Shown here piece after piece: positions 50,401 to 62,400 of a DNA stretch of 64,000 nt. Positions within the stretch are counted from its first letter, which is position 1; each line of letters starts with the position of its first letter. Under the pieces are notes generated by a model. The model was not told the origin of the DNA, did no database searches, and worked only from the letters and a program-made list of their open reading frames with translations. Made by a program: the position numbers and the translations under genes. This DNA comes from Siphonodentalium dalli (Eukaryota > Mollusca > Scaphopoda > Gadilida > Siphonodentaliidae), in contig CP136063.1 of assembly GCA_032622095.1 (NCBI GenBank), positions 79,707,980 through 79,771,979 of the forward strand. The letters run 5' to 3'.

Positions 50401-53400
50401 ACAGACACAATAAAAAAAAATTGCGCGCAAAAAAAATCAATGAAAATTTTGGGACCCACCCCCACTATATTCACTATTTTTCCATTTTATATCAACTTAT
50501 GGGGGTAATTATAACAATATTGAATGTATTAGTGCTTCTCATATTGCAACAAGACACAACACATAAACAAATATGTTTAAAACAGTTGAAAATATGTCAA
50601 TGAAAAAAAAATGCAAAAAAGGTGGTCAAAAACTGTTTCCGGCCTCGGGTACCCACCCACCCCCCCCCCCCACCTGATGTCTCGTACACAAAAATCCCCC
50701 CCCCCCCCCTGGACCAAGTTAAATATGTTAACTACTTTTATATTTACAGAACGAGATAGAATAGTGTCGATATATATGTCCGATATGGATGGAGTCGCTC
50801 CACTTCAAGACATAGACGGGATAGATGTCGAGGGAATATTCCTTGATCAAACCATTCCGTTTGAGGATGAAGTTGTTATGACATCAACACCAAAGTCGTC
50901 AAAAATGTCAACCTCTGAGTCTGAGCCTGAGCTTGAGAGTGCGTTAACATGCGGATATGTGAGAAATCATTCAAATCGGCGATTCGATTAAATCGACACA
51001 CGAAAAAACATTCGGGGAAAATGATGTTCTGTAAATATAAAAGTAGTTAACATATTTAACTTGGTCGCATATATAGGGGTTATTGACAAAGCGTACACGT
51101 GTTGTACATGTATATATATATATGTATATACCACATAGCTATATAACTACTACATTTCCATAGCTGAATAATCCTATGATACTTGATTTGCATCTTACGG
51201 CATATATATCAACAACAATAGTGATATATGTACCACATAGCTGCACAGACCTATTTTCGAACATCACATTTGAATACATTCGTATCTTGTGTTCCGCGTT
51301 GGCACTTCCCCGTCACCCGCGTTGTCAAATAATCGTTGCACCACCTTCACGTTATGCTCAATAAAATGCTTATTTGTGGGACATTTGCACTTAAATTTTG
51401 TGGAAATGCTTGGGAGATGTTTGGCTTCGAATCGGCTCAATCACACCCACCGATAAGTGTATATTTTTGAAAAAATGATGGATGTTTTGTCAACAATGCC
51501 GGTATTTTGCCCAAGGGTATCCAGTTGGTGGCACCACTACAGCAGCGTGTATCGTTTGCTCAGACATTTAACCACTGCCAGCACCCTTCACAATAACCAG
51601 TTCACTGGGATAAATCAATGATAGGTGATACGTACCCTTCCATTGTCCTAAGAAACGGACTTTGGCGGCGAAAACTCAATTTTACCGCCACGGAATACAC
51701 AAATTTTACTTGTTGCCGCGTTGGCCATCCTTGTTTTCCGGGGATATCCTCGTTTTCCCGGGATCGGTTCCTCCGTGTGGACCCAATGCATAAAAGAATG
51801 CATTAGCCTAACAAATTTTATTTTATTTTTTATAATTGTTAAAAAATGTAAGAACAAATGATAAAAAAAAAATGGTAAAGAATGTAAGAAATAATTTTAT
51901 CACATAATTTGGCCATAAAAGCAGTTTCATAATTATCGGTAATAGACACGTTTAATATCAGCGCGTGCGATGACGTCACGGCGTTCTTCAGATAACTTGC
52001 GATCGCTGTAGTGTATGATTGTTGTTTTCGATGAATATTTCGGGTTTATTTGATCATGTGATAAAAGGTATCTCACACTCGTCCTATTTTATACGTAATT
52101 TATCAACCTCGTCCTCTAAATTCTATTTGAGCCTCGGTAAACCTCGGCTCAAATCGAATTTAGTGAACTCGGTTGATAAATTCCGTATAAAATAGGAACT
52201 CATGTGAGATCCTCTATATAACATATTTTTTAAATTTGAGAGAATGCATGTAAGAAAAATTTATAAAAATTATTAAAGAATGTAAGAAAAAAATTATAAA
52301 AATTATAAAATTGTTAAAGAATATAAAAATGAATCATAATAATTGTTATAGAAGTTAAGAAAAAATTATAACAAATGATAAAAATTGTTGAAGAATGTAA
52401 AAAAAATGATAAAACATGATAAACCATGATAAAAATTGTTAAAGAATGTTTGAAAAATTTCTAAAACAATTGTTAGGCCAATTCATTCTCTTGAATATGC
52501 GAGCCAACATATGGTCGACTCGCATATATAAGAGAATGCATTGGCACAGGGTCTTTATTGTTGCGCCAGCACAGCTCCCGTCATGAAAGGGATAACACCC
52601 TTTCTTTACTATACTCATTTTTAATTCCCATAGGAAATGTGCAGATAATAAATTCAACAATCGCCATACTTGTATTATCTGAATATGCCTCCATATGAAA
52701 AATACACCAATACTGATCAGTTGCCAAGGTCTTGTTGACAATTTTCCCACGCGTTGTCAAACTCAAATATTGTTGGAAAACTGAATATCCATAATTCATT
52801 TTACTCGTGGCAATATAGAAGACATCATCTACAAGTTTTTGATCAGTCAATGATATTCATGAGAGCTTTCCGATGAAAACAAGCCATATTTCCAACTAAA
52901 TCATGAAAAATTACCCATAATTCTGTTGTGGATTAGGGGTCGATTATTTAGGACATTATACTGTAATCATCACAAATGATATAAAATTTCAGTCAAACCA
53001 GCCCCAGTCATGAAGATTGGCATCACCGTCAACTTCGAGTGTGCTAACATCACATGGCTACACCCTGCAGTATACCAAGCAGACAAGCACTACAGGATAT
53101 CTTACTCATCAGAGTGGAACTCATCAGATGTTGTTGTATGTATCTTATCTACATTTTTGAATGTCCGTCTGTTCACTGTAGCTAGAGTTGACTTTGTGGT
53201 TATGAATTCTAGTTCAGTATTTTGCTGAATTTCGCCTCAATAAAGCCATGGATGGGCATTAAAATATTTCATAAATGATTTACTCCTTTGAATGACTCAA
53301 TTCTGTAGAGAATAGTTACGAAATGTGCGAAATAATGCTTGAGTGAAGTCTTTGTAAAAATGGAATCCCCTGATCATTAATCAATGATAATTATGTATTT

Positions 53401-56400
53401 GGTTATTTGCAATGTTGTTAGCTAACATTGTTAAGGGCAGCAGGAAATTACAAGAAAGATGTGGCCTGTAATATGGCTATGTCACCCCCTCCCCCAAGTA
53501 ATATACAATACAATCAATACTCATTGTGTAATATGTTTCAACTGTTCATGTGTATACTGTGAACAATATTATAATATCGTTAACACTACAGGGCATTCCC
53601 TCGAGTATTAACAGTTGAGGGTCTGATAATGATATATTCTCTGAATGACGATCTGCCACTCTAATAACTTTAGATGAATCACATGCTGAACGTGGTTCTG
53701 TGTCACATTCTCTATACAGTAATGCCCTAAGTAATCGACTCCTTAAACACAGCAGAATTATGGGTAACATTTCAGGATTTAGTCCGAAATATGGCTTGTT
53801 GCCATTCATCGGAAAGCTCTCGGGGAGTCGATTACTTAGGGCATTACTGTAGTTATCAGTCCTTCCCAGGAGATGGGAGCGATTGCTCTCGCACCCGTAT
53901 GCACTCGCAATTTTTAAATCACGGGTGCTAAATTTCGCACTTGTCTCTCTTGTCAAAATGTCTATAGTCACTATAATCGGTGATTCAATATTGAACTATT
54001 TGAAGTTATATTTAGAACCTTTCACATCTCAGTTAAATTATGGGCATGTGGAAGTGTAACTGGATATAGGTCTCTCCCACAATGACATTTTGTTTTATAA
54101 AAACCCACCTTACGATTATATTATGGGCACAATTACACCCGTCTTCTGAATTGCGAGGGCTAATAAGTGCTATCGCTGTGTTTTCCTCATGGGAAGGACT
54201 GATGATGCCAAATTTCAACACAAAATGGAGCTTATTTCAAAGTAATTCTATTATTTCTCCACATTATCAAGTAGGCCAGATAGTCGGTCATATCGTTATC
54301 GATTATAGAAATGGAGCGTAGATGCCGTGTTATTATAAAAAATGTGTCGCACAAAAGTACACCTCTACTTAATTTCTATTCAAACACAGGAAATGTGCCA
54401 TTGTTTTCTTTTATCTTAGTTTTTCCTACTTTTATTGTTGGGTGGTGTTAACCCCTCGCATATATAAGAGAATGCACTGGCTTACAAGGTCAAGGTAAAT
54501 ATTTGTTTGGCCAATGCATTCTATTATATATGTGAGGCTCCCTATGGGAGAATGCATTGGCACATGGTTTTCACAAAATTTCAGGAAGGTCCAGTCATGA
54601 AAAGATCAACCATTCTTACACAATTCGGCATCAAACAAATAAAAGTAGAATTGAACATTTTATTTGTGCCTCAAGATCACAATCGTACCCAGAGTGTTAA
54701 TTTTTTGACTGAAATAAATGCTCAATTCCTCTTCAAATACCATTTTTATTTGTTGGTTGTTGAATCATGTGAGATAATTGTGCAACAACGTGAAAAGCGA
54801 AAACCCTTGCGGTGATGCCGGTAAAAGTCGTAGCTTGTTGCAAGTTCTGTCTACACGATATGGAGGCAAGTAGGGGTCTGTGTGCGACATCATGTGACAT
54901 AATTTCCACTAACCAACGTCCTGCATTCATGTTCCACAGCTTGAACATGTGTGGGTGTAAATATTTAACTGTAGAATCAGTGGTTCAAGGTTTATGTTTA
55001 TCTAATCAGATACAGCAATGTCCTAAATAATCGACCCCTAAACCACAGCAGAATTATGGGAAATATTTTAGGATTTAGTCAGAAATATGCTTGTTGCCAT
55101 TCATGATAAAGCTCTCACCAAGAGCTTTCCGATGAATGGCAGCAAGCCATATTTCCGACTAAAGTCTGAAAAATTTCCCATAGTTCTGCTGTGGTTAAAG
55201 GGTCATATACTTCGGGCATTACTGTATGCATGTCTGACCATGTTTGATTTCTCTAATACTTGCAGGTTATTGACAACATCAGAGAAGAGTATATCAGGAT
55301 ATGTGGACTGCTGGCTCACACCGAATACAATTTCCGAATTGATTGTAAACCGAATGACCACGGATTCTGGAGTGATGCCATTGAGTTTCTGGAAACCACT
55401 AAAGAAAACGGTTAGTTCATCATTTCATTATGTGTTGGTCTATGCTAGTTCAAGTTTCCTTTGACACAAACATGCTGTGAAATCTATAGGCGTAATACTG
55501 GTTTATGTCGAAGTATGGCTGCCTCACTCTTCTATGGTGGACTTTAATCATAAAGTACCCGCTCTTCTAAAATCAGGACGGTAACAAAATGTCACAATTG
55601 TGAAAGTAACCCGGTTTATATTTGTTACTCCACAACAGTTGTCATCTGAAAGTAGTAGTTTAATGTGAATAATATATTTTTTCACCATTTTTATATAAGT
55701 TCTAAAGAATACAAACTCATTTGACCTCACAAACTTCGTAACAATTCGGGTCTTTCTAGACTTAAGCAAACTTATTATGTGCGTATTTAACACAACAGTT
55801 AGATCATAATACATCGTCATGACCGTAAAATTAATATCACTCTTTCTAATAAATGTAGAATTTTGTATTGATTTGTTTGATAAAGTCAATTAAAGATGCA
55901 TATTCCTAATTAACGCTCCCAAATTACTATTTATAAAAATATTTGAGTCGAGTTGTTGTTTTTGTTGAGTTAGCAATAGAGTTATTCCCCTTCCATTGAA
56001 AAAACATTTTTAGTTGAATTCTGTTGAATTATGGGAGCCATAACTCGGGGATCTTTTTATGATTTCAGCTGTTTTCTATTTCTGTATGGGCATCTTCTGA
56101 GACACAGACATTTCAAATGGTGACGAATTATAGTATTTTGATCATATTTTATGGCATAGATTGTCAAAAGATTATTAAAACCGTATATCAAGGCTCTATA
56201 AAAAATAATCGGTGACTCGAAAATTAAGTGAGCCTATAATATGACTCAAATTTATATTATATATATATTTATATTTTAATATTTTTTATTTTAGTTCCAT
56301 CGGCTGCGCCTGAGATTAATGTGGGGAGCTATACACAGAGTCGGGCCAAACACTGCTCAGTTAACGATTGTAGGGAAGTTGTTTTCTATTGGAAGGTAAG

Positions 56401-59400
56401 ATCCTGTTTCCTAAGAAGGTCCTTATATGGTCAATAGTGGGTGTGTGATTTAAAACGAGTACTGGAACGGGTAGCTAGCCGTACCCATACAAGTTTGTGG
56501 ATCGCAAACTGTTTTGTGGGTAGAATTTTGCATATCGACTGTAATGTATGGCGAGCCAACAGGAACAAATTTTAAATATGATATAGAGAAATTGTAATTC
56601 GCTTTTTATCGACCGATGTTATATTGAGAGGAATAGCCTCTTGATAATCAGTTGGATTTAGCAGTGACGAGGCGACAATGGGTAGGGGTTGGGTGTCTCT
56701 CTTCTACTAATCTTGGTAACAGTTTCAACAATTTGATTTCTCAACTTTTTTAAACTGATTTTATAAACTGATTGATTGTGACTAAAACAACAGTTTGAAT
56801 TTTCAGCCTGAGAAGCTGTGATAGCTCTAATTATACCCCCCGCAACGAAGTTAGGGGGGGTATACTGGAGTCAGCTTGTCCATCCGTCCGTCCGTCGTCC
56901 GTCCGTCCGTCGTCCGTCGTCCGTCCGTCCGTGGACACAAATTTGTCCGGAGTTTTTCTCAGTCGTTTTTTGATCAATTTCCGTGAAACTTGGCACAGAC
57001 ATCAACCATCATGGGAACCTGTGCACCTGCGATTATGACGTCTGTCGGACTTTTTTTATTTTTAGTTATCCCCCCTTTTTCGACTTAGAAATTTTTCGCA
57101 ACATGTATACTTTTGTCCGAGCTTTTATTCCTACATTTTTCGGTCAATTTTTTAAAAACTTGGCACAGATATTTAGTACCATTGGAACTTGTGCACCTGC
57201 GATTATGACATCTGTCCGACATTTTTTGGTGGAGTTATCCCCCTTTTTCTACTTAGAAACGTTTTTTGCAACATGCAGCATAATTTTGTCCGAGCTTTTA
57301 TTCCTACATTTTTCGGTCAATGTTTTTTAATCTTGGCACTGATATTTAGTACCATGGGAACCTGTGCCCCTGCGATTATGACGTCTGTCCGACATTTTTT
57401 GTGTGGAGTTATTCCCCTTTTTCGACTTAGAATTTTTCGCAACATACATAATTTTGTCCAAGCTTTTATTCCTACAATTTTCGGTCAATAGGTTTAAGAT
57501 TAGGGTTATGGTTGTACACCTGCAATGGGAACTGTTATTTTATTATTTTAACTAAATGTTTACTGACATGTGAAACATCTTAGTATTTTTAAAAGGGGGG
57601 TATCCGTAGTCCCATTGGGACAGTCACACCTCTAGTTTACATTAACATTATGGTACCTAGTTAAAATTTCCAACCAATATCTGATGTAACGTGTATTGTT
57701 TTTGTACCCAGCGTTGACAAATGTCCAACTTTCAGTCAATATAAGACCGTATTGGTCCCTTAGTTGGAGAATATTTTTGTCATATTAAGTGTTGAGTTGG
57801 AATCTTTCAACAGTTCGAAGGTTTTGGGCATAAGATGGAAAAAAATATCCCAAGAATTGTGGTTTTTATCTGGATCTAAGCCCAGTGGCGGGGTGGGTCA
57901 GTTGGAAATTTAAACTTGGAAACAATCAACAGCGTTCAGTGTTATTATATTCCTTATATGGTATAAATAAAGATGGAAAAAAAATTCCCAAGAATTGTGG
58001 TTTTTATCTAGATCTAAGGCCAGCGGAGGGGTGGGTCAGTTGGAAATTTAAACTTGGAAACAATAAAGAGCATTCAAGTTATTATATTCCTTATATGGTA
58101 TGAATAAAGAGCATGTGTTTCACTTCTGTGTGAAACATCTAAAAAGTCCCTCAGGGTTCCGTAAATTTATTAACCCTTTCAGTGCCAAGTCCGATTTTTG
58201 TATCAACCCATATTTCCTTGATCATTTTTCAAATTTATTGATTATAATAATGTGATACATTGATTGAAAGAGCTCTAAGAAAGCTCTTTCCATCAATGTA
58301 TCACATTATTATAATCAAAAAATTTGAAAAATGATCAAGGAAATATGGGTTGATACAAAAATCGGACTTGGCACTGAAAGGGTTAAAAGAATATAAGGTC
58401 TATATCCCCAGTATTTTGTTTACAAGTCTGAGTTTAGTGTGCCTGTTATTTACAGTCAATTGCACACATTTTCCATTTCCAAATCGCTATCCCTTTATGT
58501 GCTGCATTGAAAGTATTCAAGTATCTATGACGAAGTTTGCTGATTTGCCGTACCCTTTCGCATCGGGCGCATATCGCAAACTCGCTAAATTTTCCATGCT
58601 TGCAGAAATAATAACTAATTTTGAATAGCTGAAAATTTTAGACATTACACCACTTCTTTGCAGTTATAGAAAACTGGATATATATATCATTTTTGAATGG
58701 GTTTCAACGGGAGAGAGATTTAAAGTTAAAACAAGAGCATCGCTAGGGCGTGGCAAAAAACGACCTTTAGCCATTTCGAATTGTACTACCGCAAAATAAA
58801 ATAATAATATGAGCTTACAAAGAATATCTGATATACCCCTAATTTAAGTGCCAAAATGCGGTCAAATTTTAATTCAAAGAAGGGCTGTAACTCATGTAAA
58901 AATAATTTGATGGAACCTATATTCGAACTTGGCCTGTATCTTTAGCTGGGAAATACACATACCAACTTATGTTCAGATAAAATAATCCAAACTGGAGTTA
59001 TCGATTAGGAAACCAAAAATGTTAATGGACTGACGGGCGGACAGATTGATTACATAATACAATCTTTTTTCCAAAGGGCGTATAATTATGAGTCATGTTT
59101 TTGAGCAGAAATTATTATATTGTTTCTAAAATCTAAATGGAATCAATCAATTTGTGCAAATGAATTTTAGCTTTTCTAATGCACAGAACTGAATAGAATA
59201 ATTTTTCTTCCTCTTTTTACCCTGTTTAATATTCAGCTAATACTAGATTTTCTCTATTTCCTCCACTTGACTCTAAGTTAATTATTGAATGTCTGATTCC
59301 CTAAAGATAATTCTAGTTATATAGATCAATGGTGCCAGTCACTCTATGTGACAGAAATGTCATGTAATTTGATTGCTCCGGTGACATTTCTCACAGAGAT

Positions 59401-62400
59401 GTCCCATGAGAATCCACATTAGAGTCAATAGATTTTTTAGATTAAATTGGTGACAAGATCCCAGCAGGAATACTGCAGCATGGGGAGGTGCAAAATGTCT
59501 GCATGAAAATTTAATGAACTGTACATTCCATAGGTTTTGTTTTCTATGTTAAAAGTCATGTTATTTTTTTTTAACAGGGGCGCCGGAAGCATCCAATGGC
59601 AGGGTGGCAGAGCCTACAAAAAGGACACTTTTCCGCAAAAAAGGGCATTTTCTCCGCAAACTCGGGAAAATAACCATAAATTCATTGTGGCAAAAATCCC
59701 TATTTTAATGGTATTTGTCGGTTTTTATGGCCGTTTTGTGATAAAATTGACAAAAAATTAATATTCCTTGTAAAATTGGTGGTATTTGGACCAAAAAAGT
59801 CACATTTTGCTATAAAACACGAGATTAAACACACAAAAAGCATTTTCTGTCTCCAGAAAAAGGGCAAGTCCTGCCCCCGCTCGCCCCCCTTGGTCAAGGG
59901 CAGGGGGGTCAGCTGCCCCCCCTCTTCCAGCGCCCCTGTTTTTTAACATTCAATGTATGTTTCCACGCCTAACAGGGTTCACAGGGTTCATGCTGACTGT
60001 GACCAATTTGTTTTTTAATCCTTCCATGACTGGAGCTTCCTTAATTTTTGCGAAAACCCTATGCCAATGCATTCTCTTATAGACAACCTGGCATATATAA
60101 GAGATTACATTGGGGTACCGATATTTACATTGATCTTGTAAGCCAGTGCATTCTCTTATATATGCGAGGCTCCCTATGGGAGACTCGCATTTATAAGAGA
60201 ATGCACTGGCACAGGGTCTTTAATGCTGCACCAGCACAGCTCCCATCATGAAAGGGTTAAATGTCTAAAGAAAATTACATTTGGCCAAACTTTTTGGCTA
60301 GTCAATAATCACCTCTCTGTTATCATCAAATCTCAATGAAAATCTGGGTTGGAGACAGATACTGTAATGCCCTACATAATCGACTCCTTAACCACAGCAT
60401 AATTATGGGTAACTCACTGAGAGCTTTCCGATGAATGGCAACAAGCCATATTTCTGAATAAATTCTGAAAAAATTACCCATAATTCTGCTGTGGTTAAGG
60501 AGTCCATTATTTAGGGCATTACTGTATGTTATCTCTTTATATACCAAATTGATTCTCTGAATCAGTTATAAAAGTATTCATTAAAATAGTCTATTCATTA
60601 TTGAAGGGATGTTTAGGTAAAATGAGCAGATGACAGTATGACAAGAAGATAATATAAGTTCAGAAGGAATCCTATTTTTTGGTGGGAAATGTTCAGATAA
60701 TAAGTTCAACAAAAGACCATTGAACTTATTTTGTGAACATTTCCTAATGAAACTACTCATCAATGATTATATTTAGTACTATACCCGGTAATGGGTTAAG
60801 GATCAGGCGACTGTGAGGGACCTCAATTTTTTGCTCGGAATTTACACATGCAGTATTCATCATATTTGGCAGTTGAATGGGGATATTGGCCAAAACGAAT
60901 CACTAAATTTACTTTATGTGCTTTTGAGCACATATAGAGAGTGGATATTGACTATAACAGATTTGATGATAACAGAGAGGTGATTATTGACTAGCCAAAA
61001 AGTTTGGCCAAATGTAATTTTCTTTAGACATTTAACCCTTGATGATGGGAGCTATGCTGGTCCAGCATTAAAGACACTGTGCCAGAGCACATATAGAGAG
61101 TGGATAAACCCTTTCTTTAATAAATGCTCATTGATAAGTAGTTCCAGAAATGTTCAGATAACAAGTTCAATAAATGACCATATTTTTCCTGAACATCCCT
61201 CCAAACGAAAAATAATGTATACTTTTATAGCTGAATTTGAGAATCTATACAGTATAGAAAGGGTTAAATGAATATGATATACATGTATACCATGGGAAGC
61301 CTGGGAAAAAGTCTAATAATGAGATAGCTCATCTCCCTTTCGTTATTCATAAAATGCCAAAAAATAGATCATAGTTTAACAGTTACATAGTTACATTGTT
61401 CTAACAGAAAAAAATATATGCATTCTAGAAGCTACATAATATCATCTTGGTCCTGGAAGTGCTTTAAAATGTTGTATGATTACCAAATTTTTTCCTTTTC
61501 GGCATTTATAATAATACCTCTCATTGAAAAAATGGCCTTTTTGTGAATTTGTGCCCCGTCTTACCCCTGGGTACATCTGTCGCCTCTGTTTTTAAGTGAA
61601 ATATCCTTAAAAACACACCTCTCCTGCTGCTTGATGATTTTGCTGATAATAACATAATTTGTTTTCATATTTCCAGCCCATCCCCAGCGAGTATCAGAAC
61701 GGCAAAATTACTTCGTACAAAATAGAGACAAAGGATCTGGAAACTGGTCTCATCAGTACAAATCATGTTGATGGCCGGAGAAACTCAGACAAAGTGATCT
61801 TATCACCTGCTGTGACCTATGAGGTCAAGATATCCGCAAAAACAGCTGTTGGTTTCTCAGAGAAATTCAACAAAATTATTGTTCCCAGTCAATCATTGGG
61901 TAAGATTAATTAAATCTGTTTGATTTTGTCCAAAAGAGTTTTGACTTAAAGGTACTCAATCCGATAAAACTCCTCTCAATTACTATTTCAATGGCTTCGG
62001 GGGTCAAAAATATTTGATTCGAGTCGAGGAAGTCACCCATCAAAGCTCAGATTTGTTAGATATCGATTTTAGAAATCTATTATTTTTCATTATCAGGAAT
62101 ACTTTCTGGCCCAGAACTCAGTCAAAATTGCGTTATTGTTACCACTTGATTTTAGAGTTATCCATCCATGTCTGTTTGAATAGATTTTGGTATACACATC
62201 TCGAGCAGATTACGGCAGTTGAAGGCAATTATTAGTACTCATCTCGAGTAAATAACAAATTTCAAAAATCAATATCTAATAACTCTGAGCTTTGTTTGAT
62301 GGGTTCCTCGACTCGAATCAAATATTTTTTACCCCCAAAGCCAAAGAAATAGTAATATAGGACCCTCTGATCGGATTGTTGTTGTTGGAATCTGTTGAGA

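Larger units (their letters stand above)
48357..51779. mobile_element. Long-inverted-repeat transposon C
   Basis: Ends CACACGGAGGAACCGATCCC and GGGATCGGTTCCTCCGTGTG, flanked by the direct 5-bp repeat GACCC (48352-48356 and 51780-51784). The arms are about 750 bp. The right arm is continuous (about 51025-51779). The left arm is 48357-49056, then continues at 50712-50752 after a younger insertion. The arms differ at scattered sites only, plus an (AT)n expansion in the right one. The unique centre (about 50753-51024) is a coding remnant with a zinc finger. No transposase is recognisable. A 5-bp duplication with termini starting CAC would fit Transib-like elements, but this is weak evidence. Confidence 0.82.
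48310..52591. mobile_element. Family B MITE (copy 8) split by nested insertions
   Basis: The left part CCCTTTCATGATGGGAGCTT ... GCGAAAACCATGACC ends at 48356. The right part resumes CAATGCATAAAAGAATGCAT at 51785 and closes with the second hairpin and CCGTCATGAAAGGG. Removing the insert and one GACCC restores the family's usual AACC..G..CCAATGCAT junction. The spacer between the two hairpins is swollen by many diverged copies of an AAATTGTTAAAGAATGTAAG minisatellite and by a family R foldback (52068-52220). Confidence 0.8.
60261..61033. repeat. Inverted duplication of B-flanking sequence
   Basis: About 73 bp at 60261-60333 (ATGTCTAAAGAAAATTACAT, GGCTAGTCAATAATCACCTC) returns inverted at 60961-61033. 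Each outer edge touches a family B TTAA end (copy 10 at the left, a 55-bp B fragment at 61032-61087 at the right). A family A and a family E element lie in between. Confidence 0.85.

Noticed and set aside
50611-50991. 126-codon ORF starting at 50611
   Set aside because: Its first third is low-complexity Pro-rich translation of C runs in element D; only the part after the acceptor at 50749 looks coding.
48357-51779. Element C as a ProtoRAG/Transib element
   Set aside because: The 5-bp duplication and CAC start are suggestive, but the heptamer does not match the usual consensus and no RAG-like or Transib transposase is present.
53127-53136. Alternative exon 5 donor three bases earlier (GTTGTA)
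   Set aside because: It also keeps frame but is a poorer donor than GTATGT; the choice changes one residue only.
53010-53228. ORF continuing through the end of exon 5
   Set aside because: The reading past 53135 loses all receptor similarity, and a good GTATGT donor is present.
55087-55464. 125-codon ORF over receptor exon 6
   Set aside because: It is in a different frame from the one that keeps D2 motifs and splice phases; it also runs through a family A MITE.
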